A DNA stretch of 64,000 bases from Bacteroidota bacterium (GCA_016192075.1 JACPUU010000018.1:62001-126000), one strand, 5' to 3'. Shown: positions 22,838 through 33,323, counted from the stretch's first letter. The notes: generated by a model from the sequence alone, not told the origin. A program made the numbers and translations.

Positions 22838-25579
22838 ATGAAAACATCTTTTCTTTTTGCTGTGGTTTTTATTGCCTTTGCCTGCGAAAACGGCACTACA
22901 GAAACCACCCTGATTGTTCAGCACAACACCAGCGAAGGCATGTCAAATGGCAATGACAGCACCATTCAAAGCAGAATTATTTATGAACTGATGCGACTCA
23001 AAAATCCGGTAACGGGTCAAATACCTGCCGGAATCAGGAACAAGGAACTTGCTTTTGCCCAATCATTGCCACGCAACATGAGCCGTGCCTTTACCTGGGA
23101 GCAACGCGGACCGGTGAATAAAGGAGGGCGCACACGAGCTGTTGCCATTGATGTTTTGAATGAAAACACCTGGCTGGCCGCTGGTGTAACAGGTGGTATC
23201 TGGCGTTCAACCGATGCCGGCCAAAACTGGCAAAAAGTAACCGGTTCTGCACAAATGCACAGTATCACATCCATTGCACAAGACAAACGCCCGGGTCATG
23301 AAAATACCTGGTATGCAGGTACCGGTGAACATTACGGCATTATAAGTGCTTCTACATTTGAAGCCCGCTACAGCGGCAACGGAATGCTGAAAAGTACCGA
23401 CGGTGGAATTACCTGGACAGAACTTACCTCCACACAATCCAACTCGCCGGAAACATTTTTATTAAATCACCAGATGGATTTTGTCTGGAGGGTAGTGCCT
23501 GACCCCAGTAACCTGACTGACGATGTAGTGCTGGCCGCAGTATACAACGGTGTTGTACGCAGTGATGACGGTGGCGCAACCTGGACCGAAGTACTGGGCT
23601 TTTTACAAGGATCATTCAGCAACCTGCATTCTGATTACGTTGACCTGGTGGTTACACCCGATGGTGTTTATTATGCTACACTCTCCAGCGATAGCCCCAG
23701 CAAAGGCATTTTCCGTTCAGCTGATGGCGGGTTAACTTGGGCTGACATTACACCACCCACTTTTCCAACAGGGTATGGTCGTATGACTATGGCCGTGAAC
23801 CCGCTTGACCCCAATGAAGTATGGTTTTTTGGATCAACCAACACCACCTACGCCAATGGCCATTCCCTGATCAAATACAATTATGTTTCAGGTGACGGAT
23901 CTGGCGCCGGCGGAACCTGGGACGACCGCAGCGCAAACCTGCCTGATCAATCCTGCTTCATCAGTGAAATCAGTTTTGAAGCCGGTTATCTCAACACACA
24001 ATCATCGTTTGATGTTCACATTGCTATTCACCCCACTGACCCCAACATTATTTTTGTTGCCGGTACCAGCATCTGGCGTTCGACGGACGGATTCAGCACC
24101 AACACGACCAATAAATGGATTGGTGGTTACCAGTGTGATGATTTGCCTTATGATGATATCAACTGGCAGCTTTCTTATCCCGACCATCACCCTGATCAGC
24201 ATTACATGACTTTTTTGCCGTCTGATCCAAAAGTAATGATCAACGTTAACGATGGCGGTATTTATAAAACAGTCGATAACACGGTTGACTCTGTAAAATG
24301 GGTGCCTATGAATAACGGTTATGTAACCACCCAGTTTTATGCTGTTTCAATGGTGCCCGGTGAAACAACCAGTGATGTGGTTATTGGCGGCATGCAGGAT
24401 AACGGAACCTGGTTTACCAATACCACTGAATTTGATTCAGCCTGGGTAGAAGTAGGCGGTGGTGATGGCATGTATTGCGCCATTACGGAGAATGCAGAAT
24501 TTTATGTAATCTGTACGCAAAACGGTAAAATGTTTTTGAAATCAATAGACGCTGACGGAACCGTGCTGGGGCATGAACGCATTGATCCCGAAAGTGGCCC
24601 GACAAGCTACAACTGGTGCAACAGCCTGAAACTTGACCCTAACAACACCAATACACTTTACTGGAACGGGCGCACCCGTCTTTACCGGTTAGATGATTTG
24701 CATGACATTACCATTTCTGGTGATAAAACAAACAAAGAGCCCAATTTTTGGGTCAATATTGCTGAGAGCAATGTGCTGCCAGGCGGTGGTGTAATCACAG
24801 ACATTGAAATGAGCAAAGCCGGACTCAACAAAGTATGGTATGGTACTTCACAAGGTCATGTTTACCGGCTCGACGATGCCAATTCAGTAAGCCCCGTAAT
24901 GGTTGATCTGACTTCTGATAATTTTCCCGGCGGATCGTGGGTATCGTCCATTGCCGTTGATCCGTTTGACGCAAACAACGTTCTGGTTACATTTGCAAAC
25001 TATGAAATTCCAAGTATTTTTCACACAACCGACGGCGGTTTAACCTGGGATGACATCAGCGGAAACCTGGAAGAAAACCTGGATGGCTCAGGGTCAGGAC
25101 CAGCTGCTTTGTGGGCTGAAAATTACCCGGACGGAACCCTTTTTGTGGGCACCTCAGTAGGCCTTTTTACAACCACTTTTCCGGACAGCGCAAACACCGT
25201 GTGGACCCTTGAACCCGGTATTGGAAACGTTGTGATCAACCACATGGATTACCGCACATTTGATGGTAAACTTATTGTAGGCACGCATGGAAATGGAGTG
25301 TTTTCAACCAACCTGGCACCAGCATTTGCAGGCATGAAACCTGCGCTTCAAACAGATAATCTGCTCCTGTATCCAACCGTTTCAGGTTCACAAATTACGC
25401 TAAGTGGTAGCGGAATTACATACCTTGAAATTTACGACCTGAATGGACGGTCTGTTTATTCATCCGCCACCGGATTGGACCAAAATACCATTGATGTCAG
25501 CGGATATGAACCCGGTACTTACCTTGCGGTAATCTACCAGGGAGAAAAACGGAGCGTGAAAAAATTTGTCAGAAATTAA
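22838..25579 (+). CDS. BNR/sortilin-like beta-propeller secreted protein with T9SS sorting domain
   Basis: A 913-residue protein. The N-terminal hydrophobic segment ends FIAFACENG; the Cys at 16 could be a lipobox but the match is weak, and the T9SS domain points to secretion by that route. Several Asp-box (BNR) repeats are present: GIWRSTDAGQNWQKV near 125, MLKSTDGGITWTEL, VVRSDDGGATWTEV, IFRSADGGLTWADI and IFHTTDGGLTWDDI near 740. These define a sialidase/VPS10-type propeller. The C-terminal sorting domain is at about 845-913 (LLLYPTVSGSQITLSGS, then YEPGTYLAVIYQGEKRSVKKFV). No catalytic sialidase residues are evident, so it is more likely a binding or structural propeller. Confidence 0.88.
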   Translation: MKTSFLFAVVFIAFACENGTTETTLIVQHNTSEGMSNGNDSTIQSRIIYELMRLKNPVTGQIPAGIRNKELAFAQSLPRNMSRAFTWEQRGPVNKGGRTRAVAIDVLNENTWLAAGVTGGIWRSTDAGQNWQKVTGSAQMHSITSIAQDKRPGHENTWYAGTGEHYGIISASTFEARYSGNGMLKSTDGGITWTELTSTQSNSPETFLLNHQMDFVWRVVPDPSNLTDDVVLAAVYNGVVRSDDGGATWTEVLGFLQGSFSNLHSDYVDLVVTPDGVYYATLSSDSPSKGIFRSADGGLTWADITPPTFPTGYGRMTMAVNPLDPNEVWFFGSTNTTYANGHSLIKYNYVSGDGSGAGGTWDDRSANLPDQSCFISEISFEAGYLNTQSSFDVHIAIHPTDPNIIFVAGTSIWRSTDGFSTNTTNKWIGGYQCDDLPYDDINWQLSYPDHHPDQHYMTFLPSDPKVMINVNDGGIYKTVDNTVDSVKWVPMNNGYVTTQFYAVSMVPGETTSDVVIGGMQDNGTWFTNTTEFDSAWVEVGGGDGMYCAITENAEFYVICTQNGKMFLKSIDADGTVLGHERIDPESGPTSYNWCNSLKLDPNNTNTLYWNGRTRLYRLDDLHDITISGDKTNKEPNFWVNIAESNVLPGGGVITDIEMSKAGLNKVWYGTSQGHVYRLDDANSVSPVMVDLTSDNFPGGSWVSSIAVDPFDANNVLVTFANYEIPSIFHTTDGGLTWDDISGNLEENLDGSGSGPAALWAENYPDGTLFVGTSVGLFTTTFPDSANTVWTLEPGIGNVVINHMDYRTFDGKLIVGTHGNGVFSTNLAPAFAGMKPALQTDNLLLYPTVSGSQITLSGSGITYLEIYDLNGRSVYSSATGLDQNTIDVSGYEPGTYLAVIYQGEKRSVKKFVRN

Positions 25580-25584
25580 CCGGG

Positions 25585-26364
25585 TCAATCACCAAAACTG
25601 GAAATACCGGATGGGCCCGCTTTGAAATTATACGCAACACTTACCGTTGCATACTGGTGTGCATTTACATGGTCAACCCCTTTGTCTATCCGATAATCAG
25701 GTACACCAAATGTGTAGTAGAAATTCATGCGGAAACTTTTGTGCGTATAACTCATTCCGGTTTTAAATCCAAAATCAAATCCGCGCATGTTTTCTACAGA
25801 ACTTGATTCAGTAAACGTGCTGGATGTTGGCGGCGGAAACAATGAAGAAATAATACCGCTTGGATCAAGTGAATCCATATTAAATGTCTGCAGAAAAGGA
25901 ATTTGTTCATCCGTACGTTCTTTTGACCAGGCACCTACCAAAAAATTCATGTACGGACCGGCAAAAAAAGAAACTTCTTTAAAGTTGAATGTTGCCAGTG
26001 CCGGTACTTCCATCCCAAATAAAGAAACTATGCCTTTGGTTTGTGAATAAACACTGAAGTCTACACCAGAAAGACCAAAATCTTCCAGATCAAACCCAAA
26101 TACGCTTAACGATGTTGTATCAGCCGACTGGTACATTTTTTTGCGTTGTGAAAAATACACCCCGCTGCGAAGCGAAAAAAAATCGGTCAGCTGATATTCT
26201 ACATTTGCACCGGCATACCAGCACAAATGATAATCTCTTCCCAAATCTGTTTTCTCAACCATGATCGCATTTGTCCCTAATTCAGGGCCAAATGACCAGT
26301 TTTGTGCCTGAGCAGTGAAGGTAAGGCTGAAAAAAGCCAAACCAACAGCGAGTTGTTTTTTCAT
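25585..26364 (-). CDS. PorT-like outer membrane beta-barrel protein
   Basis: A 259-residue protein with a signal peptide (MKKQLAVGLAFFSLTFTAQAQ). It then shows an eight-stranded-type barrel pattern (WSFGPELGTNAIMV, NVEYQLTDFFSLRSGVYFSQ, LATFNFKEVSFFAGPYMNFLVG, MRGFDFGFKTGMSYTH, FRMNFYYTFGVPDY, ATVSVAYNFKAG), as in the PorT/outer-membrane beta-barrel family. It is 9 nt downstream of the large T9SS gene on the same strand, so it is probably in its operon. Whether it helps secrete or anchor that protein is inference. Confidence 0.8.
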   Translation of the reverse strand: MKKQLAVGLAFFSLTFTAQAQNWSFGPELGTNAIMVEKTDLGRDYHLCWYAGANVEYQLTDFFSLRSGVYFSQRKKMYQSADTTSLSVFGFDLEDFGLSGVDFSVYSQTKGIVSLFGMEVPALATFNFKEVSFFAGPYMNFLVGAWSKERTDEQIPFLQTFNMDSLDPSGIISSLFPPPTSSTFTESSSVENMRGFDFGFKTGMSYTHKSFRMNFYYTFGVPDYRIDKGVDHVNAHQYATVSVAYNFKAGPSGISSFGD

Positions 26365-26373
26365 TCAACAAAT

Positions 26374-29300
26374 CTAAATATTATTCAAATCGATTTGCCG
26401 CATGGCTCCATACCATTTTAAAACCCGTTCACCAACACCCGGCACCTCAACATGAAAAAGGTATACACCACTGGCAATAGGAATGTCTTTGTGGTTCTTC
26501 AATGTCCAGTCAACAAATGTAAATTCATTGTCTTTATCAATGCGTTTAACCAACTGACCACTCATGCTGTAAATTGTAATGGTGCAGGTTTCTGGCAAAT
26601 TGGTAATACGCACCCGGTTGTCAATACCGTTGCTTTCATAACCTGAATAGGCATAATATGGGTTTGGAACAATACGAATTTCACTGAGCGCATCAACCGC
26701 CACCTCATTTTGGTTTGTGAGTGTCTGAATACCGGTTGTACTGAAACGATAGGCCGGCAGCCCATTATTAATTCCGGTATACACCTGCTGCTGGTATGGA
26801 TGAGCAACACGTACCTGAATACGAACATCTGTTTCAAGCACCGCGTGATCGGGCAACAGCATGGGTGCCATAATCCACTGGCAATTTTTCCAGGCTTTTG
26901 TATATGACACGGCTGTTTCTGTCTGAAGTTGTGTATAAAGCCATGATCCGTTGTCATATGCCGGCATACCGCTGCCGCCAACATCTACACCAAAAACATA
27001 AATGAAATGGCAGCCGCCAAAAACCGGAAGCCCGACATTATCATACAACTCAGCAGTTGGATTCCATTTCATATCCTTGCCGTTTGAGCCTCCCAGCCAG
27101 GAGTTTTCACTAAAAGCCAGGTTAAGCCGTGTGCCCGTTTCCACATCAATGGCATAGCCCGGAAACCAACCCATTCCTGTACCGCTTTCTGCATTGCCGT
27201 TTATGTCAACGGACGCCGATGCGCGCAATTTCATGATGGACGAATTTCCGATTGCCTGCGACTCAACATGTGATGCTTCAATAACCGGGCAGCGTGTCCA
27301 TTTAGACTGGTCAGATGTCACTACAAGGTCAATGCCATGCAAATCTGCAAAACCGGTCTGATTCTGAGCTACCGAAGGACTGAACCACGATGTAGGATTT
27401 AAATCTGTATCATACACCACATCCGGATATCCGATTGGCATCCCTAAAAATTCAGCCCCTGCAAGTTTAAACGGCGCAATGGTTCCACCCAGCAATTTTT
27501 CATACTCTTCAGCCTCATCCAGGTTCTTGTCTTTGTAGTAGCATGGATTGTACAATTCACCGCCAATACATTCAGTTGCTGTTGGTGTATAATTTCCAGA
27601 CCGTATCCAGTTAGATGGATAATAATTGTCATCATCCATTATACCGCTCAGCCAGATTTTGGATGAATCAGAAAAAGTGATGCGCGCATCAATGGGTTTT
27701 GTTTTCCAGTTAAGATACGCAAAGTTATCATCGTCGTATTTTGTTTGTGAAATACGGACAGAAATACCCCATTCCGGAATGAGCTGCTCGGAGGCAAAAC
27801 TGATTGGGTGATCTGAAAAAACAGTATCGGTAATACCCACCTGAACCATATACCATCCGGCTGAATCAAGATCACCTGAGGCATCTGCCGTAAAGTATAA
27901 TTCAAATGCGGCGTCAGGCAGATTTAGCGGATCTATGACTTTAATTTTTACCGGCCCTGCACCTGAACTATATTCCAGTTCATTGGTTGTGTTATTGCTC
28001 AGAATAATTTCTTCAGCAGCGGTAGAAATTTCTGTATAGTTACCACCATTTCCCCAACCATCAATGCGCGTTACCGGCAATTCATAGCCGTAATTTACTG
28101 AAAAACCAGTGCCCCCGTTTTCCGGTGCCGGATCATGCGGAATGGCTTCATAGGCCACAATTTCACCAATCGCCGCTTTTCGGCTGGCCAGGTAGGGCAT
28201 TTTTTGACCATCCAGTAAATTGGGATCGTCCGGGTCATATTTTTTAAACTGATTGGATGCATAGGTAACAGCCATGTAGTAATACCGTTTGAAGTTTACA
28301 AGTTTGCGGTCCCCGGTGGCAAACATATCTTCCGTAACACTGAATGAGTGACCCAGCCCTTCATTCAAACCATCTACTTTAACCTGTGGCATGCTTGTAC
28401 CCAAATCTTCATCATAAACATAGTTTACCAGTTTGGAAATGCTGTCTTTGACATCACATTGAAAAACCAGCCTGGCTTTATTGACATCATCCAGCTCGGT
28501 AGGTGAAACAGTGGCATCTACCAATTGAAAAACCTGGTATCCCTGAAAGCGGAAGTAGTTATCAAAATTGGGGTCGTTGTCTACATTGACAATAAACGGA
28601 TCCAGCTCAGCATAATCTTCGTAATAATTATTTGACGTTACCGGATTGTAGAGTGAAATAATCAGTTCATTTTCCATTTCCTGGATGGATAACCCGGGGG
28701 CATGCGGACCATCGAGCACTTTAAAACAGTTGTCAAAAAGTGCCTGTGCTTTATCGTCCGCCTTTTGAAGCTCCCCTACTGATTCAAACGGATCACCCTC
28801 TGTAGAGCGCGCCCACAAAATACCATAGGTGATATTATTTACGGCTCCGGGTTTTAATACAAACGGGCCGGCAGATTGCGCAAAGCGGCGGTCATACGGA
28901 AAATTTCCGGCTGTTTGTTCAGTCCAGGGTTGCTGCACAAATCCACCTGTACCCCAACCAACGGGATCTGTGTCTCCCGGAAACATGTAGTTTGCTTCAA
29001 TTGCCGGATTTGCATCCGGGTCACCCGGGTGACCATTACCGCCGTACACAAAATGGGTTCCGTCTTTCCAGTAACCGGTCAGGTAGTTGTAATAATCCTG
29101 CGCTGTTTGCGGATCTGTTTGTGCTGACCCCCCGCCCCCGGTATTGTTGTAATAGAGAAACCGGCACATCCCAATCCGCTCGTTGTCAATAACACCGTCG
29201 CCAAAACCAATTCCCAAACCTGAATACGGAATTCCGCCTTGTGAAGTGGCCTGGTTAAAATCAGCTACCAGCGGGTTATCTTCTCCGTCATTATCTTTGT

Positions 29301-30372
29301 AGGGGCCTTCAAAAAAATCAATGCCTGCTGCTGGTGGATGTTCACCATAACCTTTCCAGCCGCCATTATCAGCATCAACGGCATTGCCGTTGTAACAATA
29401 AGCCAACCCGCGGCTCACATCACACCCTACATAATCGTCAAACGGGTTTCCGAGTCCGGCATCAATAAAAATTCCGAAATAGGTATCAAAAAGTGTTTGC
29501 GTTGACCGGTTTACCAATTCATAATTGTAAAAGGTCATGTTATTGATTTCATCATTGGTTGCAAAGGCAAACGCCTGGCAGCGGATTTCCATTCCCAGCG
29601 GATCACCGCCGGTTTCAGTGTGAATGTTTCCTTTATCATTCATTACCCACCAGATTGTTTGATCACCGTAAAGTGTTACGGTGCGGTCATTCGAACAATC
29701 CAGGTCTTTATTGATATCATACCAGGGATAATCACCATCCTGCGGGTTATAAATTCCGTCCTCGTTACGGTCATAAAAAGGAGCCAGGTAAAAATCCTGC
29801 CCCAGCGACGGATCACCGTGAGCAGGCCATTCTAAGATCGCTTGCGGAATTTCGTAATCAGGAAATAATTCACCCTGCGTGTGAGTGCCCTGCAAGGCAT
29901 CATTTTCTCCGGCGGTATACCAGGCATCAAATTCTCTTACTTCGTCTTGCGTAATAACAAAATGCTGATCGTATTTGGTGCAGGTTTCAGGCGTAATTTC
30001 AGCATCACCGGCTTCAGTAAGCGGACCCGTCCAATAATCCTGCCCGTCACGGTAACGCACAGCAGCCAGTTTCAGCTGATCGTTGATATCAACACCGCCA
30101 AGCCACAAAGCCGACGTAAAAAGCGCCATAATGCCAGAACCTTTTGGAACTTCGTACTGTGATAAATTCTGCCCTGCTATTTGCCAGAGATTTCCGCCCG
30201 AATGAATGAGCGCCCGCACATTATTATATTCCAGGTAAGCTGATGAATTTGCCGGCGCACAACCAGCAGCACGCTCATCAATAACGGGTGCATGCGATTC
30301 TAATCCATAAGGTTGTGCAATTGCCCGAATGGTCAGCACTAAAAAAATTGCAATGGCAGAACAAGATTTCAT
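26374..30372 (-). CDS. Very large secreted protein with T9SS-type C-terminal domain, 1332 residues
   Basis: The start is at ATG 30372, opening the signal peptide (MKSCSAIAIFLVLTIRAIAQ). The body is not assignable to an enzyme family. Visible features are a calcium-type loop DRNEDGIYNPQDGDYPWYD (about 205), several Asn/Gly/Asp-rich segments and strand-rich regions. The C-terminal segment SEIRIVPNPYYAYSGYESN...NLPETCTITIYSMSGQLVKRID...IASGVYLFHVEVPG is a T9SS/FlgD-like sorting module. It is probably surface-displayed. The barrel gene at 25585 follows directly. Confidence 0.8.
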   Translation of the reverse strand: MKSCSAIAIFLVLTIRAIAQPYGLESHAPVIDERAAGCAPANSSAYLEYNNVRALIHSGGNLWQIAGQNLSQYEVPKGSGIMALFTSALWLGGVDINDQLKLAAVRYRDGQDYWTGPLTEAGDAEITPETCTKYDQHFVITQDEVREFDAWYTAGENDALQGTHTQGELFPDYEIPQAILEWPAHGDPSLGQDFYLAPFYDRNEDGIYNPQDGDYPWYDINKDLDCSNDRTVTLYGDQTIWWVMNDKGNIHTETGGDPLGMEIRCQAFAFATNDEINNMTFYNYELVNRSTQTLFDTYFGIFIDAGLGNPFDDYVGCDVSRGLAYCYNGNAVDADNGGWKGYGEHPPAAGIDFFEGPYKDNDGEDNPLVADFNQATSQGGIPYSGLGIGFGDGVIDNERIGMCRFLYYNNTGGGGSAQTDPQTAQDYYNYLTGYWKDGTHFVYGGNGHPGDPDANPAIEANYMFPGDTDPVGWGTGGFVQQPWTEQTAGNFPYDRRFAQSAGPFVLKPGAVNNITYGILWARSTEGDPFESVGELQKADDKAQALFDNCFKVLDGPHAPGLSIQEMENELIISLYNPVTSNNYYEDYAELDPFIVNVDNDPNFDNYFRFQGYQVFQLVDATVSPTELDDVNKARLVFQCDVKDSISKLVNYVYDEDLGTSMPQVKVDGLNEGLGHSFSVTEDMFATGDRKLVNFKRYYYMAVTYASNQFKKYDPDDPNLLDGQKMPYLASRKAAIGEIVAYEAIPHDPAPENGGTGFSVNYGYELPVTRIDGWGNGGNYTEISTAAEEIILSNNTTNELEYSSGAGPVKIKVIDPLNLPDAAFELYFTADASGDLDSAGWYMVQVGITDTVFSDHPISFASEQLIPEWGISVRISQTKYDDDNFAYLNWKTKPIDARITFSDSSKIWLSGIMDDDNYYPSNWIRSGNYTPTATECIGGELYNPCYYKDKNLDEAEEYEKLLGGTIAPFKLAGAEFLGMPIGYPDVVYDTDLNPTSWFSPSVAQNQTGFADLHGIDLVVTSDQSKWTRCPVIEASHVESQAIGNSSIMKLRASASVDINGNAESGTGMGWFPGYAIDVETGTRLNLAFSENSWLGGSNGKDMKWNPTAELYDNVGLPVFGGCHFIYVFGVDVGGSGMPAYDNGSWLYTQLQTETAVSYTKAWKNCQWIMAPMLLPDHAVLETDVRIQVRVAHPYQQQVYTGINNGLPAYRFSTTGIQTLTNQNEVAVDALSEIRIVPNPYYAYSGYESNGIDNRVRITNLPETCTITIYSMSGQLVKRIDKDNEFTFVDWTLKNHKDIPIASGVYLFHVEVPGVGERVLKWYGAMRQIDLNNI

Positions 30373-30506
30373 AATGACCAATTTACACCTTTCCACTGAT
30401 TCACCTTCATGCAGATTTTACAAAAGGTGTTATTCTTATACAGATGAGAAGAGAAAAACGGAAAGCAGCAACCGCAAATGTGTTTATCAGCAACAGCACT
30501 GTTCCC

Positions 30507-31808
30507 TCACTTAATCGTTTGTACAAAATCAATGATGAGTTGCTGTACTTCATCAAATTTGGTGAGTGGTGTATTTTCTGCTGTATCAAAAATGTCGTGA
30601 TAATTGGTAACGCTGCCCATGGAATAAATGAAAAACGCAGGTACGCCGGCTTCTGAAAAAAAGTAGTGATCTGAATTAGCGGCAGCACCGCGCTTTTTAA
30701 CTTCAGGCAGGTAGTTTTTTTCCTGGTTAATGGCCACAAGCGTATTGAATGGCTCTTCATGCACTGCCCCGTTAACAACAGTGATACCTTTGTCAGCCGC
30801 GCCCATAATGTCAATATTCAGCACAAACCTGACTTTGTTCAGTTTAAAATACGGATGCGTGACAAAATAATTGGAGCCTACCAGGCCGGCTTCTTCACCG
30901 CTGAAAAAACAAAAAACAACCGTGTAATCAGGCTGGTGTTGTACATAATAATTAGCCAGTGACAGCAACATGGCGCAGCCGCTGGCATTGTCATTGGCGC
31001 CTGGAAAATAGGTGTCGGCACCCATTCGCCCCAGGTGATCGTAATGTGCAGAGAGAACAATGAATTTGTTTTTCTTTTTACCCGGTATGCAGCCAATCAC
31101 ATTTTTGGTTTCATACTTTGGTTCATACCTGTTGTTAATTTTCAGCGATACTGTTTCCGCTGCATGATATACCGCAGAATCTATTTCAATCATCGGATAA
31201 TTTTTTTGTGACCGGCCAACTGAATAGGTCTTCTTTGAATCGGTCACCCATATGGCGGGAAAATACATCATGGCATCTGTTACAAAACCACGAATCGACT
31301 TTAACAATTCTTTATCGGTGACATCGGTAAAATTAAATGCATAAATCCGTTGTCCTTTTTTTTCAAGATCAAACCGTGGTTTGCCGCCATAGGTTGAATA
31401 AAAATTCTCTGAATTAATTTCAACCAGTTCAAATTCGCCCGCAGCGCTGCCTGAGATGGGGTCCAGTATATACTCATCACCGGGCACCAGCGTATCTGTA
31501 CCCAATGCCACCAGAATGGGGTACGGAAAAGTATTCACATTTAATTTATACTGCTGCTCGTAGGGAAAATCTTTAACCGGTTGTACACCGATGCGTTTTA
31601 ATTCATCAACCAGAAAATCGGCCGCCCGAACATCACCCTGATTCACATAACCGCGGCCGTCAAAATGTTCACTGCACAGTGTATCCAGAATTGAACGGGC
31701 ATAGTCTTTTTGACCGGTTACGGGAAGAACCGTCAAAAAACAGACAACAGAGAAAAAAAAATTTAGAATTGTACCCGGTAATTGTATTTCAGGCCGAACG
31801 TGTTCCAT
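30507..31808 (-). CDS. M28-family zinc aminopeptidase, exported
   Basis: A 433-residue protein. ATG 31808 overlaps the stop of the upstream gene (TAATG), indicating coupled translation. The N-terminal hydrophobic segment (ILNFFFSVVCFLTVLPVTGQ) exports it. The C-terminal half carries the M28 co-catalytic zinc set: LSAHYDHLG (His), GANDNASGCAML (bridging Asp), FFSGEEAGLVGS (Glu base and Glu ligand), FVLNIDIMG (Asp) and NSDHYFFSEAGVPAFFI (His). All are present, so the peptidase should be active. Bacteroidota homologues process peptides in the periplasm or outside the cell. Confidence 0.92.
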   Translation of the reverse strand: MEHVRPEIQLPGTILNFFFSVVCFLTVLPVTGQKDYARSILDTLCSEHFDGRGYVNQGDVRAADFLVDELKRIGVQPVKDFPYEQQYKLNVNTFPYPILVALGTDTLVPGDEYILDPISGSAAGEFELVEINSENFYSTYGGKPRFDLEKKGQRIYAFNFTDVTDKELLKSIRGFVTDAMMYFPAIWVTDSKKTYSVGRSQKNYPMIEIDSAVYHAAETVSLKINNRYEPKYETKNVIGCIPGKKKNKFIVLSAHYDHLGRMGADTYFPGANDNASGCAMLLSLANYYVQHQPDYTVVFCFFSGEEAGLVGSNYFVTHPYFKLNKVRFVLNIDIMGAADKGITVVNGAVHEEPFNTLVAINQEKNYLPEVKKRGAAANSDHYFFSEAGVPAFFIYSMGSVTNYHDIFDTAENTPLTKFDEVQQLIIDFVQTIK

Positions 31809-32638
31809 TACAAAAAACGGCGCTCTACCAGTTCTACAAATTTGATAATGGTTTTTTCTTCCAGATCCCATTTGTAAACCGATGCGTAAACGTTCAGCTT
31901 TTGTTTCGCCACTTCTGCATTGGCGCAAGAGTTGAGCTCATTGATAGCTGTTTCGTAAGCCTTACTGTCGCCGGCAAATAAAAAATTGATGTATTCAAAT
32001 TTCTTTCCAATACCAATCTCTGCCTTCAGGTCTTTAACCGGTGTAAGTCCCAGTTTTTTGCGCAGCGGAAGTTCCTCTTCTTTTTTCAGCTTATCATTCA
32101 GGTCAACGTCATCTTCTTTCAAAAACTTTTCATGCAATGAGGTGGCATCGGGTTTCACCTCTTCACGAATAACATGAATTGGTTTTTTAACCTCAGGTTC
32201 AGCCACCGGTGTTTCTTTTTTCAAGGCCTGGTCGGCAGACAGGTCTGCTTTTGGTGCTTCAAAAACCGGGGTTGAAAAATCAACTTCGAGCCCGGGCTCT
32301 TTTTCTTTTTCGGTATTGGTTGTAAAATCAAAAACAGGTTCTGCCGCTTTTGTATCAACTGGTTTGGATTCATTCAAAATAGTAAAATCAAATGCCGGCT
32401 CTGCTGCTTTTTCTGCAACTTTAGGTGGCGCTGTAATTTCTTCGCGGGCGGGAGTTGGTTCACCGTATTTTTCATATGCCTTGTAGCGAATAACCGCCAG
32501 GCGTTCATGCAGGTCTGCCGCATTTTTTACCAATGCCTCCAGTTCTGAAACCGGAAGATTTCCGTCTTTTAACCGGGCAATTTTTGCTTCCAGTTCAGCG
32601 ACGAGTTTTTGCAGACTCTGATACGACGTTTTCCCCAT
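31808..32638 (-). CDS. Conserved hypothetical cytoplasmic protein with disordered middle
   Basis: About 276 residues from ATG 32638; a GTG at 32656 would add six residues. The N-terminus is a coiled coil (SYQSLQKLVAELEAKIARL). The middle (about 70-190) is low complexity, rich in Pro, Glu, Lys and Ala, with a repeated short motif EPAFDF / EPVFDF / LEVDF. The C-terminus is a well-formed module (SLHEKFLKED, then KDLKAEIGIGKKFEYINFLFAGDSKAYETAINELN, ending FVELVERRFL) that recurs in Bacteroidota proteins of unknown function. No signal peptide. Its stop overlaps the M28 peptidase start, and it is divergent from tdk. Confidence 0.8.
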   Translation of the reverse strand: MGKTSYQSLQKLVAELEAKIARLKDGNLPVSELEALVKNAADLHERLAVIRYKAYEKYGEPTPAREEITAPPKVAEKAAEPAFDFTILNESKPVDTKAAEPVFDFTTNTEKEKEPGLEVDFSTPVFEAPKADLSADQALKKETPVAEPEVKKPIHVIREEVKPDATSLHEKFLKEDDVDLNDKLKKEEELPLRKKLGLTPVKDLKAEIGIGKKFEYINFLFAGDSKAYETAINELNSCANAEVAKQKLNVYASVYKWDLEEKTIIKFVELVERRFL

Positions 32639-32684
32639 TTTTTGCAAGTTATTCACATTTTAATACAAGAGCTAAATTTACATC

Positions 32685-32692
32685 TATATTTG
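32685..32692 (+). promoter_or_regulatory. Putative -7 box TATATTTG of tdk
   Basis: A TAnnTTTG match 19 nt before the TTG start of tdk, in the divergent region with the hypothetical gene. Confidence 0.4.
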
Positions 32693-32711
32693 GCTTCCAA
32701 ATCCTGAAAAC

Positions 32712-33323
32712 TTGAAAATTTCCAACAAACAAGGTGTTAACATCTCTGACCGTATTACGTTCAGCCCCCGTGTATCTAACGCAAAAATTCAGGTTGTATG
32801 CGGACCAATGTTCTCAGGAAAAACAAAAACCCTGATAGGGCTTATCTCAGGCTATCTTAAAGACAAAAAGAAAGTGGTGGTTTTTAAACCAAAGCTGGAC
32901 GATCGTTATGCTGAAGAGGCTATTGTATCACACGACCGGGATGAAGCAAGTGCTTACGCTGTGAGCCGTCCGGCTGAAATACTTGATTTGTTTCACCGTG
33001 CTGATGTGGTTGCCATTGACGAGGTACAGTTTTTTGATGAATCTATTGTAACGGTTTGTGAAACCATTGCTGATTATGGAAAAACAGTGATTGTTGCAGG
33101 CCTTGACCTTGATTACCTGGGCCGGCCGTTTGGCTCAATGCCACAGCTGATGAGTGTTGCCGATGAAATTATCAAACTTAATTCGGTTTGCACCTTTTGT
33201 TCAGGCCGCGCACGCTTTTCACATCGGGTTTCTAAAGAACATGGCGTTGTGGTGCTGGGTGAAAAAGACAAATACGTCCCTCTCTGCCGCAGCTGTTACA
33301 ATGAAATGAATTCCAAATTGTAG
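32712..33323 (+). CDS. tdk: Thymidine kinase, type II
   Basis: A protein of 203 residues that phosphorylates thymidine in nucleotide salvage. The P-loop GPMFSGKT is at 31-38, the Walker B-like DVVAIDEVQFF is near 97-107, and the substrate lasso holds the zinc pair CTFC and CRSC (about 163-198). The start appears to be TTG (32712), since no ATG precedes the P-loop. An N-terminal extension of about 25 residues relative to the minimal enzyme results. It stands alone, divergent from the 31808 gene. Confidence 0.93.
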   Translation: MKISNKQGVNISDRITFSPRVSNAKIQVVCGPMFSGKTKTLIGLISGYLKDKKKVVVFKPKLDDRYAEEAIVSHDRDEASAYAVSRPAEILDLFHRADVVAIDEVQFFDESIVTVCETIADYGKTVIVAGLDLDYLGRPFGSMPQLMSVADEIIKLNSVCTFCSGRARFSHRVSKEHGVVVLGEKDKYVPLCRSCYNEMNSKL

